Position numbers and translations under genes: made by a program. From Brucella pituitosa (lineage in GTDB: Bacteria > Pseudomonadota > Alphaproteobacteria > Rhizobiales > Rhizobiaceae), in assembly GCF_003049685.1 (NCBI RefSeq), contig NZ_PYSY02000010.1:62001-126000 (forward strand): a stretch of DNA of 64,000 nucleotides, written 5' to 3'. The notes under the pieces are model-generated. The model did not search any database. It was not told the origin of the DNA and was given only the letters and a program-made list of their open reading frames with translations. Within the stretch, counting starts at the first letter, position 1. The number at the start of each line of letters is the position of its first letter. Of the stretch, positions 17,877 to 27,884 are shown in pieces.

Positions 17877-18132
17877 TTGCTGCGATCATAGCGTCCGCGG
17901 CTCTCTGTCGTCCGCATTGAGCCTTCCTCACATGAAAAGATGCATTAAGGAATCACAACTCAGAGACAACTGCAAACCCTGTTGCAGCTAATTAATTCTG
18001 AATACAAATAAAGGGTCCGGACGGACACTCAGACCTGCGCGTAACAGTGCGTAGTGAAAAGTGGATTTCTCAGACATGCGACTGCGGTCAACCGGAACAA
18101 TGCCCGCTGAGGCGATCATCTTAGAGGCTTGA

Positions 18133-20965
18133 ATGTCAGCTCCCCTCCCGCGTCGCCGCACGCAGCTTTTGTGTTCTGCAGCCGTTGGTCTTGCAAGCCC
18201 GGTCGTGGCAAACCTGCCCGCGATGGCGCAGCCACAAATCACCTATACCGGCTCGGTGACACCCACACCACCGCCCGGGGCGACCGATTGGGACTTCTCT
18301 TCCAGTCAGACCCTCGTCGTTGGATTTCAGACTGCGGGCTCACTGAGCATCACAGGCGGTGCCAAAGGCACAGGTGATACGGTCCATGTGGGCGATCAGG
18401 GCTTCTTTGGCTCCGCTGATCTCTTGGTGGATGGAGCCGGCTCCAGCCTGCAGATCGCCGACCTCCGCATTGGCAACGAGAATAACAGCACTGGCACGGT
18501 GACGATCAGCAATGGTGGTGGGATCACCCTCAATTCAGTCGATCCGTTTTCTGTTACTGTTGGTAACTATTCAAACACCACTGCCGATGTGATTGTTTCC
18601 GGCGCTGGATCTTCGCTCACCGCCAATCAACGCATCATCATTGACGGCGACGGCACCGGCCATGTCACAATCTCCGGCCAGGGCTCAGCCTGGAATGGGC
18701 AGCATGGCATCTGGGTTGGACAATTCGGTAACGGCAGCGTGGACCTTTATGATGGCGGCACCATCAACGATAACACACTGGAAATAGCGTACAAAGCCGG
18801 AACCACGGGTATCGTCAAATTCGGCGGCGCCGCTGGGGCGCCAGCCAGGGCCGGCGGAGTCCTCAATGTCGCGACCATTGAATTCAATCGCGATGGCGGC
18901 GGCAGCAACGGAGTCCTAAACTTCAACACAACCGATACTGTTGCCGTCCACGCGGACATCAAGGGCGCAGGGACGATCAACCAGATCGCCGGAACGACGG
19001 TCTTCACTGGCAACGGCGATGATTTTACCGGCGTCACCAATATCACCGGGGGCGTGCTGCAGCTTGGCGATGGCGGCAACAGTGGCACCCTCGCTGGCAA
19101 TATCAATACCGGAACCGATGCCGCCCATGCCGGCATGCTGGCTTTTAATCGTGCCGATAATGTCGAATTTTCAAACCCTGTCTCTGGCGCAGGTGCGGTC
19201 CGGCAGATGGGCACAGGCACGACCACGCTCGTGCAGGACAATAATTATGCCGGAGGCACCTGGATCATCGCAGGGACCTTGTCGGTGGCCTCCGACGCCA
19301 AGCGCGACCTTGCAACCGGCGCAGTCACATTGGATGGCGGCACGCTGCACGTGACCGGCAGTGCCGTTGGCAGCGCCGCGCGCAGTCTCACGCTCGGGAA
19401 TCACGGCGGTGGCTTTGATATTGCTGAGACTTCCAACACAGTCACAGTGGCGCAAAGCCTGTCGGGAGCGGGTCAGCTGTGGAAACACGGTCAGGACACT
19501 CTGGTGCTTTCGGGCGATAACAGCTTCTCCGGAGGCTTGCATTTTGAATGCCGGTACCGCAAAGGCCGGCATGACCGATCATGCCTTTGGTTCGGGCATT
19601 TTGAATGTCGAGGCTGGGGCAACCGCTGATCTTGATCAATTCAACACTTCAACCGGCGGCCTTGCAGGCGCGGGCAGCGTGGCGCTCAATGCCGCAACGC
19701 TGACGCTTGCGCAAGACAGCAACACCCTGTTCTCCGGCACCATCAATGGCAGCGGTGGCCTTGTCAAGGATGGCGAGCAGGCGGTTGTCGGCGGCGCCTT
19801 CGCCTATACATTGCAGCAAGGTGGCGCCCAGGACGGCTCACAGGGCGCCAATGACGGCAACTGGTATCTGGTCTGCCATGCGCCGGATCCGGATACACCG
19901 CCTGTCGATCCGACCTGTCAGGACACCAACAGCTGTCCACCACCACCCAGCACACGCTACAGTAACGGTGCACCGGTGTATGAAGGCTATGAGCAGAACA
20001 TGATGGCGCTCAACAAGCTGCCAACATTGCAGCAGCGGGTTGGCAATCGCTATTTTGCAGGGACCATCGCTTCTGATGCCGCTGCGACTTCCGGTGTCGG
20101 CGCTGGTGCTGGTGCAGGCGCGGAGCAGCCGGGCATCTGGGCACGCGTTGAAGGCGCGCATAACCGACTTGAACCCTCCACCTCGACCGCGCGCATGAAA
20201 CAGGACATCAACACGCTTGAGATGCAGGCCGGTGTCGACGGACAGTTCTATGAGAATGACCAGGGCCGTCTGCTTGTCGGCATCACCGGCCAATATGGTC
20301 ATGCCAAAGGCGATGTCTCCTCCATGCATGGCGATGGAACCATCACCACCGATGCATGGAGCTTCGGTGCCACCGCCACCTGATACGGCAATGACGGGTT
20401 CTATCTCGATGGTCAGGGCCAGGTGACATGGTTTGACAATGACCTTGTTTCCTCAACCGCCACTCAGTCGCTGGCCAATGGCCGCAAGGCGACCGGCCAT
20501 GCGGTGAGCCTTGAAAGATGCAAGCAGATCCCTCTTGCAGGCAACTGGTCGCTGACCCCGCAGGCGCAGCTCTCCTGGTCGTCAATCAGTGCCAACAGCT
20601 TCCGTGATGCGTGGAATGCCCGGATTGGTGTCGATGATGGTGACAGCCTTGTCGGTCGCCTGGGACTCGCCGCCCAATATGCCACCGCCTGGAAAGATGA
20701 TCAGGGCCGTGCAAGCCAGGCTTCGCTCTATGGCATTCCCAATCTCTATCAGGAGTTCTTAGGCGGAACCACGGACGATCCGTCGGGTGTTGATTTTAAC
20801 ACCGACAATGACCGGACCTGTGGTGGCATTGGTCTGGACGGTACCTATGCCTGGGCCGACAGCAAATATGCGCTTTATGGCGAAGGCTCGGTCAATACAG
20901 GCCTCACCCACTTTGCCGACAGCTACAGCCCCAGGGCCAATGTTGGCTTCAAGGTGAACTGGTAA
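18133..20965 (+). pseudogene. Autotransporter adhesin, frameshift plus in-frame TGA
   Basis: About 940 codons. A signal peptide (MSAPLPRRRTQLLCSAAVGL...AMA) is followed by a Gly/Asn/Thr-rich passenger with repeating autotransporter signatures such as VDGAGSSLQIADLRIGN and GTTTLVQDNNYAGGT. A Pro/Cys linker and a C-terminal beta-barrel starting near GIWARVEGAHNRLEP and ending VGFKVNW complete it. The frame changes near 19545 (the passenger resumes at ILNAGTAKAGM). A TGA at 20381-20383 stands where the barrel motif T-W-YGNDGFYLDGQ needs Trp (TGG). AGAGG precedes the ATG. Pertactin-like Brucella/Ochrobactrum proteins look like this. Likely non-functional as given. Confidence 0.8.
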
Positions 20966-21241
20966 CGTCGCACCTCAATGAAGAAAAAGAGCGGTTACGA
21001 ACGCCCTTTTTCCATGAGCTGCGGATTTCTCCACAGTGTCAGCTCTGCGCTATTGGCACACTCATGAACGCGAAGCCGCCGCAACTGTCGTTTTGTTGTG
21101 GTTATCGGTCGTCATCATCCGCTCTCACTCTGATCAGCTTCTGATCAGCTCAAGCAAAGCTTAAGTTTCACCGCGAAATCACACGATTGGCGAAAAGAAG
21201 AAGAAAGCAGCTGATCGTTGCAGCAAGCGGGTTTCAATTCT

Positions 21242-22097
21242 TTAGCTCGCCTTTTTGGCCCCACCCTGCTTCGCGGGCGTTTTCTTGGCAGCCGGTTTTC
21301 GGCCAACCGATTTCTTTTTTCCCACCTGCTCCTTCAGCGCTCTTACGCAGCGCTTCCTTGAGATCAATGACCTGCGCGGATTTCGCTGGCGCCGGTTTCT
21401 TGAACGGTTTGCCTGCAATTTTAGCCTTAATCAGATCGGCCAGCGCCGTATCATAATGGTCATCAAAACCGGCCGGATCAAAACTGCCCATCTTGGTATC
21501 GATAATATGCCTGGCGAGATCGAGCATTTCCTTGTCGAACTTGAAACTGCCAATGTCTGAAAACGCTTCCTTGGTCGAGCGCACCTCGTAGTCGAAATTC
21601 AGCGTGGTCGCGAGAAGCCCCTCACCATATGCGCGGATCAGCAGTTTGCGAGCGCGCCGAAACAACACCGCCTCGGCAATCGCCCCAACTTTTTGCAGTT
21701 GCATCGCCTCGCGTAGCAAGTTGTAGGCTTGCTGATTGTCGTCATTCGGCGCCAGGTAATAAGGCCGGTCAAGATAAACATCATCAATCGCGTCGCAGGC
21801 AATAAAGCACAGCACATTAAGCGTCTTGTCGCTTTCAGGCACAGCCGCAGCGATTTCGTCGTCGTTAAAACTGACATAGGTCCCCGAGGCGATCTCATAT
21901 CCCTTGACCTGATCCTCGCGGTCGACCGGTTTGCCGGTGTCGCTGTCGACAAATTCGCGACTGAGCCGATTGCCCGTCTTGCGATTGATCAGATGAAAGG
22001 AAACCCGGTCCGATGTTGACGCCGCCGTGTAAAGCGCGACCGGACAGAGCAGTTCGTCGACCTTGATCTGTCCCTTCCAATTTGCGCGCGGTGCCAT
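21242..22097 (-). CDS. ku: Second Ku protein, C-terminal frameshift
   Basis: Starts MAPRANWKGQIKVDELLCPV. Core includes RVSFHLINRKTGNRLSREF, AIAEAVLFRRARKLLIRAYG and SAQVIDLKEALRKS. As read, the frame runs to 21234 and ends in an unusual Trp-containing tail. Removing one base from T6 at 21315-21320 gives the usual Lys/Ala-rich Ku tail (KKSVGRKPAAKKTPAK) and a stop at 21242. It differs enough from the Ku at 15605 to be an ancient paralogue. Rhizobiales often carry several Ku genes and they can form distinct complexes. The start lies three bases after the small membrane gene upstream. Confidence 0.88.
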
Positions 22098-22099
22098 TG

Positions 22100-22222
22100 T
22101 TATGCTCCATCCTCGTGCGAACTCGCCCTGCCGATCCTTTTCAAAATTTTCTCAAAGGCAAAGCCAAAGCCCAGCAACAAGGGGAGACCCAGCAACACGA
22201 TCCAGAAAAATAACCATCCCAT
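22100..22222 (-). CDS. 40-residue membrane protein upstream of ku
   Basis: 40 residues: MGWLFFWIVLLGLPLLLGFG membrane segment and a basic tail (KILKRIGRASSHEDGA). The excellent site GGAGGGAGGAAATCG sets the start. It lies two bases from the Ku start, so it is the leader gene of the ku operon behind the box at 22299-22323. No known family. Confidence 0.55.
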   Translation of the reverse strand: MGWLFFWIVLLGLPLLLGFGFAFEKILKRIGRASSHEDGA

Positions 22223-22298
22223 CGATTTCCTCCCTCCTGCTGTAAGCATTTCGATCAGGCAGCGGCATTGATACCCCGCGCCAGTTTCCATGCTGAAC

Positions 22299-22323
22299 AA
22301 CCCATCCTGTTGAAAATGGTTCC
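22299..22323 (-). promoter_or_regulatory. EcfG/RpoE2-type promoter box for second ku operon
   Basis: Minus-strand GGAAC-N17-GTT, about 77 bases before the small membrane gene at 22222. Confidence 0.7.
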
Positions 22324-22616
22324 CTCTCGCTGCAAACCATTCAACGCCCCTCTATTGCCGATATCGCCTGCGGATCAGGACGCATCGGCCGTCGACATCT
22401 CTCTGCCACAGGCACCATTGACACCGGTCTCTCCGTCTCGCCGAAACGATGTCTTTTTAGAAAGTTCGCCAGTTGCAGCTGTGGCGTTCCTGCGCGCTTT
22501 TTCACACTCTGCATCAACCCGGTCTCGGGTTGTCTCCATCGTGGTCGCTCATTCTTCTCAACAAGCTTGCGGGCGGCCTCCAACATTTCACCTATCTTCG
22601 CGCGAAACAAAGCAAG

Positions 22617-22641
22617 GGAACCAAGGCGTTCGCTGTTCGTT
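22617..22641 (+). promoter_or_regulatory. EcfG/RpoE2-type promoter box
   Basis: GGAAC at 22617-22621, 17 bases, GTT at 22639-22641; 32 bases upstream of the gene at 22673. The 290 bases between this box and the one at 22299-22323 hold no supported gene. Confidence 0.7.
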
Positions 22642-22672
22642 ATGAGAAAATTCGCGGTGCATGGAGGCTTTG

Positions 22673-22936
22673 ATGAGAAACGTCGACAGGAAAGATCGTT
22701 TGATCCTGGCGCTCGCGGCGCTACTGCGGGCTGAACGCGAAACCCGTGGCGCGCTGGAATCAGCCCTTCAAAACGAAACTGTGAGCATCGAGACATTGCG
22801 CGCCATCCTCTCCGATCCGGTCCCGGTGATCACGGAAGACGACATCTCATTTGCCGAGGATTTCGCCCGCTCACGACATCTTCCTCCGTTTCACCTCACA
22901 AACAAACCACTCAGCGCAGTGAAGCGAACGCCCTGA
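22673..22936 (+). CDS. Hypothetical protein (87 aa)
   Basis: 87 residues starting MRNVDRKDRLILALAALLRA; helical N-terminal half and an acidic C-terminal half (VITEDDISFAEDFARSRHLP). GGAGG sits seven bases before the ATG, and an EcfG-type box lies just upstream. No domain recognised. Confidence 0.6.
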   Translation: MRNVDRKDRLILALAALLRAERETRGALESALQNETVSIETLRAILSDPVPVITEDDISFAEDFARSRHLPPFHLTNKPLSAVKRTP

Positions 22937-23069
22937 CGATTAAGCCTATCCCTCTTTGCGCTCTTTGTTCTCCGGCGGGCGGAAATACTGTTGTCGTTTT
23001 CCAGAAAAGCGCTAATCTTCCGCCATCTCCTGTTAGATATTGTTTTGGAATTTCTCATCGGAGCGCACT

Positions 23070-24941
23070 GTGAGCGATAACAAATTTATGCAGGATGGAG
23101 CTGCGCCATTGACCTCCAACATGCATGCGGCAAGCCCAACCGCTTCCAACGCATCGGCGGGCGTCCCTGACTGTGTTAGCCTGCTTGGGACAATCAACTG
23201 GCCCACAAGTCCTCTTGGCCCGATGGATGGCTGGCCGCCTGCCCTGCGTTGCGCGCTGGATCTCGCCCTTCCCTCCGATGCGCAGATTGTCATTTTTTGG
23301 GGTCCTCAGTTCATCGCGCTTTATAATGATGCCTATCGTCCAACCATCGGTCACAAACATCCCGCAGCCTTCGGTCGACCGGCCCAGGAGAACTGGTCGG
23401 AATTGTGGGATGATCTTAAACCATTGCTTGAAACCGTGCTGGAAACAGGTCAGACCGTTTCCGCGCAGAACCGCCCTTTTCACATCGAGCGTTTCGGCTA
23501 TCCCGAAACCGTTTATTTCGATATTTCCTATTCTCCGATCAGCGCTTCTGACAATGGTGCCCTGGGCGTGCTTTGCATCGTCAATGAAACCACCTCGCGC
23601 GTCATCGCGCAGCGCAAGCTCACCGAAAACCAGCAGCGGCTGGAGCTGCTCTTCTCTCAAACGGATGCCGGAATTGCCCTGAGCGAGCACACGGGCAGGC
23701 TGATCAAGGTCAATCCTCGGCTCTGCGCGCTTTCCGGCCATCGTGAGGAAATCCTGCTGGCTGGCGGGCTGGAGGCTGTGCTTGAACCCGCTGAACTGGA
23801 CGCTTACCTTACTTCACTCAAAGCGCTGTTCACCAACGGAGAAAGCTTTCTTCATCGATTCAGCCTGCTCGGCGCCAATGGTCGCCACACGCCTGTCAGC
23901 TGTGCGGCAAGCCCGGTGCGCGACGACACCGGCCTCATAACCCATGCGGTCTGGACAATTATCGACATCACGGAACAATTGCGCGCGCAGGAACTGGAAA
24001 GTCAGCTGGCGGCAATCGTTTCTTCTTCCCATGACGCAATTCTGAGCACTGATCTCGAAATGCGCATTCTGAGCTGGAATCACGGCGCGGAACGTCTTTA
24101 TGGCTACAGCGCTGACGAGGCTATCGGGCGCAAAGTCACCATGCTGCTCCCATCCGACAGGATGACCGAAGAGGTCGAAATCATCGAAAAAATCTCTCGC
24201 GGTCTCGCCATCGCACCCCATGAAACAGTGCGGCTGCACAAGAACGGCGCACGACTGGATGTTCAGTTGACGGTATCGCCGGTCCGGGATGGCAATGGAC
24301 GCATCATTGGTGCGTCCAAAAGCGCCCATGATATCTGCGACCGAAAAAAGTCCGAACAATTGCAGCAGGCAATTCTGGGCGAGATGAAACATCGTATCAA
24401 GAATGTCCTGGCCACCGTCCAGGCTTTGGCACGCCAGACCTTTCGCAATCCCAGTCATAAAAGCGCCTATCAGACCTTCGAAGCCCGACTGGGCGCCATG
24501 GCCCGAACCCACGATCTTCTCACCGCCGATGTCTGGCAGGCGACAGAACTCAACAAACTGGTGGAGGAGGCGCTGCTGCCATTCGGTCTTTCCAATTTTG
24601 CGATCAATGGCCCGAAGATCGACGTTTCTTCACGCGCGGCCATGGCCTTTTCTCTCGGCCTGCATGAATTGGCGACTAATGCGTCGAAATATGGTGCGCT
24701 TTCAGTGCCGGGCGGCTCTGTTGACGTCACCTGGACCCACGACCCAGCATCGCAGCAACTCAATTTTGTCTGGAGAGAAAAAGACGGTCCCAGCATCTCC
24801 GCTCCCAAAAGCAGCGGCTTTGGCAGCAAACTCATCGAGCGCGTTCTCGCAGGAGAAATCAGTGGTAGCGTTGAGCTGAATTATCACCCCGACGGTTTGC
24901 ACTGCCAGCTGAGCACAAAGATCACTCATCTCACCCAATAA
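23070..24941 (+). CDS. PAS-domain HWE-family sensor histidine kinase
   Basis: 623 residues from the GTG at 23070 (GGAGCG upstream). There are no membrane segments. An N-terminal GAF/PAS-like region (about 45-175) and two PAS domains (about 187-305 and 310-430) precede an HWE kinase domain. Its phospho-accepting His lies in EMKHRIKNVLATVQALARQ (about residue 441), with the E-x-x-x-N block LGLHELATNASKYGAL and the late W-R-E block FVWREKDGP. HWE/HisKA2 kinases feed the PhyR-NepR-EcfG general stress cascade in alphaproteobacteria. Its position inside a cluster of EcfG-type promoters makes that a good guess here. No partner regulator is adjacent. Confidence 0.9.
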   Translation: MSDNKFMQDGAAPLTSNMHAASPTASNASAGVPDCVSLLGTINWPTSPLGPMDGWPPALRCALDLALPSDAQIVIFWGPQFIALYNDAYRPTIGHKHPAAFGRPAQENWSELWDDLKPLLETVLETGQTVSAQNRPFHIERFGYPETVYFDISYSPISASDNGALGVLCIVNETTSRVIAQRKLTENQQRLELLFSQTDAGIALSEHTGRLIKVNPRLCALSGHREEILLAGGLEAVLEPAELDAYLTSLKALFTNGESFLHRFSLLGANGRHTPVSCAASPVRDDTGLITHAVWTIIDITEQLRAQELESQLAAIVSSSHDAILSTDLEMRILSWNHGAERLYGYSADEAIGRKVTMLLPSDRMTEEVEIIEKISRGLAIAPHETVRLHKNGARLDVQLTVSPVRDGNGRIIGASKSAHDICDRKKSEQLQQAILGEMKHRIKNVLATVQALARQTFRNPSHKSAYQTFEARLGAMARTHDLLTADVWQATELNKLVEEALLPFGLSNFAINGPKIDVSSRAAMAFSLGLHELATNASKYGALSVPGGSVDVTWTHDPASQQLNFVWREKDGPSISAPKSSGFGSKLIERVLAGEISGSVELNYHPDGLHCQLSTKITHLTQ

Positions 24942-25115
24942 ACCTAAAAGCCCAATTTAAAATCTTCGGCTGTGCGTTCGGCTTATTATCTGCCGATCGC
25001 CGCGTCTTGCCTCGCCCGCCAAAGCGTCAGGCGCTCTGACGACGACCGCACCGCCTGATCCGCAAGGCCCATGTGCGCGCCTCCGATATTTCTTCATAAA
25101 TTTAACCCGAGGCAT

Positions 25116-25140
25116 GAAACAAAGCTGCCTCCTGGAGGTT
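25116..25140 (+). promoter_or_regulatory. Variant EcfG-type box (GAAAC-N17-GTT)
   Basis: GAAAC at 25116-25120, 17 bases, GTT at 25138-25140; 64 bases before the DUF892 gene. Its core (AAACAAAGCTGC) matches the canonical box of the other DUF892 gene at 44391. Confidence 0.55.
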
Positions 25141-25204
25141 CGGTCACCATGCGCATGCAACAGGCATCGCGCAACCACGCGCAATTTAATGGAGGAGCCG
25201 GAAA

Positions 25205-25708
25205 ATGGCCAAAGCAAAGCAACGTAATCTTGATGATCTGTTTTATGACACTTTGAAAGATATCTACTATGCCGAACGCAAGATCCTCAAAGCGCTACCA
25301 AAAATGGCGCGCGCCGCAAATGATGACAAGCTGAAAGCGGCGTTCGAAACCCACCGGGAACAAACCGAAACCCATGTTGAGCGCCTGCAGCAATGTTTCG
25401 AACTGCTCGGCAAGCGCGCGCAGGGCAAAACCTGTGACGCCATCGAAGGCATCATCGCTGAAGGCGAGGAGATCATGGAGGAGTTTTCCGACAGCCCAGC
25501 GCTTGACGCGGGTTTGATCTCGGCTGCCCAGGCAGTCGAGCATTACGAGATCACCCGTTATGGCACACTCAAACGCTGGGCTGAAACCCTCGGCCATAAG
25601 GATGTCGCCAAGCTTCTTGATGCAACCTTGCAGGAAGAAGGCCAGACGGACAAGGATCTGACCTCGCTCGCCGAAACTTCGGCAAACGTCACCGCTCAGG
25701 CCGCCTGA
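25205..25708 (+). CDS. DUF892 / YciF-type ferritin-like protein
   Basis: 167 residues. A four-helix bundle family with conserved acidic and His residues: LKDIYYAERKILKALPKM, FETHREQTETHVERLQQ and AVEHYEITRYGTLKRWAE. YciF-like proteins bind metal and are stress-induced. GGAGGAGCCGGAAA precedes the ATG. A truncated copy is at 10487 and a distant relative at 44447. Followed by two more genes (25801, 26418) on the same strand. Confidence 0.85.
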   Translation: MAKAKQRNLDDLFYDTLKDIYYAERKILKALPKMARAANDDKLKAAFETHREQTETHVERLQQCFELLGKRAQGKTCDAIEGIIAEGEEIMEEFSDSPALDAGLISAAQAVEHYEITRYGTLKRWAETLGHKDVAKLLDATLQEEGQTDKDLTSLAETSANVTAQAA

Positions 25709-25800
25709 CCTCAAGGCTCATTCCAATGCTTGCCCGGGCGCGCGAGCGTCCGGGCCGACCAGAGAGATTGACCGACGCATATTCTTCAAAGGAAGGCGCA

Positions 25801-26421
25801 ATGGCTTGTGTGAGTGGACTTTTTGACAGCTTTGATGAAGCCTATGATGCGATGTCAGCCTTGCGGGAAGCCGGAATAGAGGCAGAGCATGTGAGCCTCA
25901 TCACCAACAATGTGGTTTTGCAGGGAGACCAGCAAGCAAGAATTTGCGGTGCCCCGCAATCGGTTGAGTGCCTGAACGATGCCGCAGCGCAACCGTCACC
26001 GCACGACAGTCACACCCTTGACTCACTTGACGCCCTGGCCATCATGTCGCTGCCGGGAATTGGCGAGGTGGCTGTGATTGGCTGGGTCACCGCCTCTCTT
26101 GTTGGCGTGGCTGGATCCACGCACAATGCATCCGAGCCCGCAAGCATCGTTAACACCCTGCAACAACATGACATTTCCGAACGCATGGCTGATACATACA
26201 GCGAAGCGCTGCGTCGCGGCAGTACGCTGTTGCTCACGCGTTGTGATGAAGCGGAGGTCAATAAGGTGGAAGCACTGCTCGATGAATGGGGCAGTGTGAA
26301 GATCGACGAGCGCCGCGATCTCTATGTGGCGGAGGGTTGGATAGCATTTGATCGTACAATGCCGCCTTTGACCTTTGAAGAGATCGAAAGGGATCGCCGT
26401 GCCAGGGGGCTCGACCGATGA
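25801..26421 (+). CDS. General stress protein 17M-like (YflT domain)
   Basis: 206 residues starting MACVSGLFDSFDEAYDAMSA. It has an N-terminal YflT/GSP17M-like domain, a hydrophobic Gly-rich middle (LPGIGEVAVIGWVTASLVGVA) and a C-terminal SEALRRGSTLLLTR and RRDLYVAEGWIAFD. The same layout occurs in the paralogue at 36339-36917. AAAGGAAGGCGCA precedes the ATG. A GC-rich hairpin in the 93-base gap may attenuate read-through from the DUF892 gene. Confidence 0.7.
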   Translation: MACVSGLFDSFDEAYDAMSALREAGIEAEHVSLITNNVVLQGDQQARICGAPQSVECLNDAAAQPSPHDSHTLDSLDALAIMSLPGIGEVAVIGWVTASLVGVAGSTHNASEPASIVNTLQQHDISERMADTYSEALRRGSTLLLTRCDEAEVNKVEALLDEWGSVKIDERRDLYVAEGWIAFDRTMPPLTFEEIERDRRARGLDR

Positions 26422-26633
26422 AAAAGATTGACCCGACCAAGGCACGTCAAGGGTCTAAAGGCCGTCCGGTGCTGCTTGTTCTAGTGATGAGCCTTGTTCT
26501 CGCCCTCATTGTCTGGGCTGCGGTCGAATTCTACGGGCAGATGCGTCCCGGACGTGGCTTTATGGACGATGACGCCAAGCCGCCGGCTTCCGCTCCTTCG
26601 CAAACGCCGCCCTCGGCCACCGGCCGCCAATAA
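26418..26633 (+). CDS. Small single-pass membrane protein (71 aa)
   Basis: 71 residues: basic N-terminus, TM segment (LLVLVMSLVLALIVWAAV) and a Pro/Ser tail. The ATG overlaps the previous stop (ATGA), so translation is coupled. No known family. The following 330 bases (26634-26962) contain no gene I can support. Confidence 0.55.
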   Translation: MKKIDPTKARQGSKGRPVLLVLVMSLVLALIVWAAVEFYGQMRPGRGFMDDDAKPPASAPSQTPPSATGRQ

Positions 26634-26962
26634 GCCTGTTACTCTTTGATGCCTGCCCTTGTTTGCCAGGGTTTCCCATGGCCTTAGCGACACAGATTCT
26701 CATTCCGCCTCTGCTCCCGCGATGTCCCGTCAATATTGACGCGGCGGCTGATGTCAGCCGCGCCGAACCGTCCCCACTTCCCGCGCCGCTGATTGCCCGG
26801 CTGCATTGTCGGGCTGACCAACCGGATGCTCCCACGGCTTGCCTTCTGTGGACGGCACGCTTGGAGGCTGGCCCTCTTGCCCGCATGTCAGACCCATCGA
26901 TCGCCAGCTGCGGCCCCAACGCGCGGAAAGCCAATCGTGAACGATGTTACAACGGCAATTTC

Positions 26963-26987
26963 GGAACATCCAGTGTTGCGCCGGGTT
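26963..26987 (+). promoter_or_regulatory. EcfG/RpoE2-type promoter box
   Basis: GGAAC at 26963-26967, 17 bases, GTT at 26985-26987; 61 bases before the gene at 27049. Confidence 0.7.
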
Positions 26988-27048
26988 AGACCCTCGTCAC
27001 GCGCGACAAAACATCATCCTAAAACAGGAAATTGGGAAGGAAAAAACA

Positions 27049-27234
27049 ATGGCACAGAATCATAGCCAGGGCGGCAGCCACGAACAGCACGTCAAGGCCG
27101 GCCAGCAGAGCCACAAAAACACCGGCAAGCAGGCCAGCAACCGGGACGATAACAAAGAGAACCCATCGTCTTCGCGTGGCGGCACACATGAGCAGCATGT
27201 GAAGGCCGGGCAACAAAGCCATAAAAATTCATAG
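27049..27234 (+). CDS. KGG/Con-10-like hydrophilic stress repeat protein
   Basis: 61 residues made of two near-identical 18-residue repeats (GGSHEQHVKAGQQSHKN and GGTHEQHVKAGQQSHKN) joined by a polar linker. This resembles the KGG/Con-10/GsiB type of hydrophilic stress proteins. GGGAAGG precedes the ATG at 27049. It is a single-gene unit ending in the hairpin at 27243. Confidence 0.7.
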   Translation: MAQNHSQGGSHEQHVKAGQQSHKNTGKQASNRDDNKENPSSSRGGTHEQHVKAGQQSHKNS

Positions 27235-27242
27235 ACCCAAAA

Positions 27243-27260
27243 GGGCAGCTTCGGCTGCCC
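27243..27260 (+). terminator. UUCG-loop hairpin
   Basis: Perfect GGGCAGC-TTCG-GCTGCCC stem-loop eight bases after the stop. The T-run is weak, so it may be a terminator or an mRNA-stabilising hairpin. Confidence 0.55.
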
Positions 27261-27291
27261 GCACCGGGCTGTACCCGGAAAGGCTGGAGCA

Positions 27292-27810
27292 ATGTCTTGC
27301 AGAACCCCCGAAAATAGCACAACCGACTGCGTGCTTGAACCCGACGAACTCGTTGCCATGATCCCCGCATTGAGGGCATTCGCGCGCAAATTCTACAATC
27401 AAAGAGAAGACGCCGAAGATCTCGTTCAGGAAACACTCGTCAAGGCGATCGCCAACCGCGCGAAATACCTACCCTATGCGCCGCTCAAATCATGGTTGTT
27501 TACCATCATGCGCAATACATTCTGTACCCGCATTCGGATCCAGAGCCGCGAAGCACCCGGGATCATGGATTGTGTTTCCCAGGATATGGCGGTCAAAGCG
27601 TCCCAGGAATACGCGCTCGAAGCGCATGAGGTTCAACTGGCGCTTGAAACCTTGCCGGTTAAATATAAACGGGTGCTTGCCCTGGTGGTCTTTGAAGGCA
27701 AGTCCTATCAACGGACAGCCGAACTCTGTGACTGCTCGGTCGGTACAGTGAAAAGCCGCCTGCATCGTGCCCGCTACAAACTTCACACGATCGTCGACGG
27801 TCACCGCTAA
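27292..27810 (+). CDS. ECF sigma factor, EcfG-like
   Basis: 172 residues. Sigma-2 region with ARKFYNQREDAEDLVQETL and YAPLKSWLFTIMRNTF; sigma-4 region with LPVKYKRVLALVVFEGKSY and AELCDCSVGTVKSRLHRAR. It is of the type that reads GGAAC/GTT promoters in Rhizobiales. A second member is at 30794-31279. No NepR-like anti-sigma gene lies beside it. The start ATG follows CTGGAGCA. It is the prime candidate, with its paralogue, for reading the boxes across this window. Confidence 0.88.
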   Translation: MSCRTPENSTTDCVLEPDELVAMIPALRAFARKFYNQREDAEDLVQETLVKAIANRAKYLPYAPLKSWLFTIMRNTFCTRIRIQSREAPGIMDCVSQDMAVKASQEYALEAHEVQLALETLPVKYKRVLALVVFEGKSYQRTAELCDCSVGTVKSRLHRARYKLHTIVDGHR

Positions 27811-27884
27811 AAAACATTTACCAGGTAAAATCTGTTCACGCGCATGACTTGTAATTTTCATCCAATCATGGCCAACTCACTGTA

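Noticed and set aside
18087-18115. GGAAC just before the autotransporter gene
   Set aside because: No GTT at 16-18 bases; probably chance.
26634-26962. Possible small genes on either strand between 26634 and 26962
   Set aside because: Open frames have poor ribosome sites and no recognisable domain; a 47-residue minus-strand frame starting MGLTCGQEGQ is the least bad but unsupported.
27049-27234. CRISPR or other direct-repeat array in the repeated 18-codon units
   Set aside because: Only two repeats, in frame and coding, with a ribosome site; no spacer pattern anywhere in the window.
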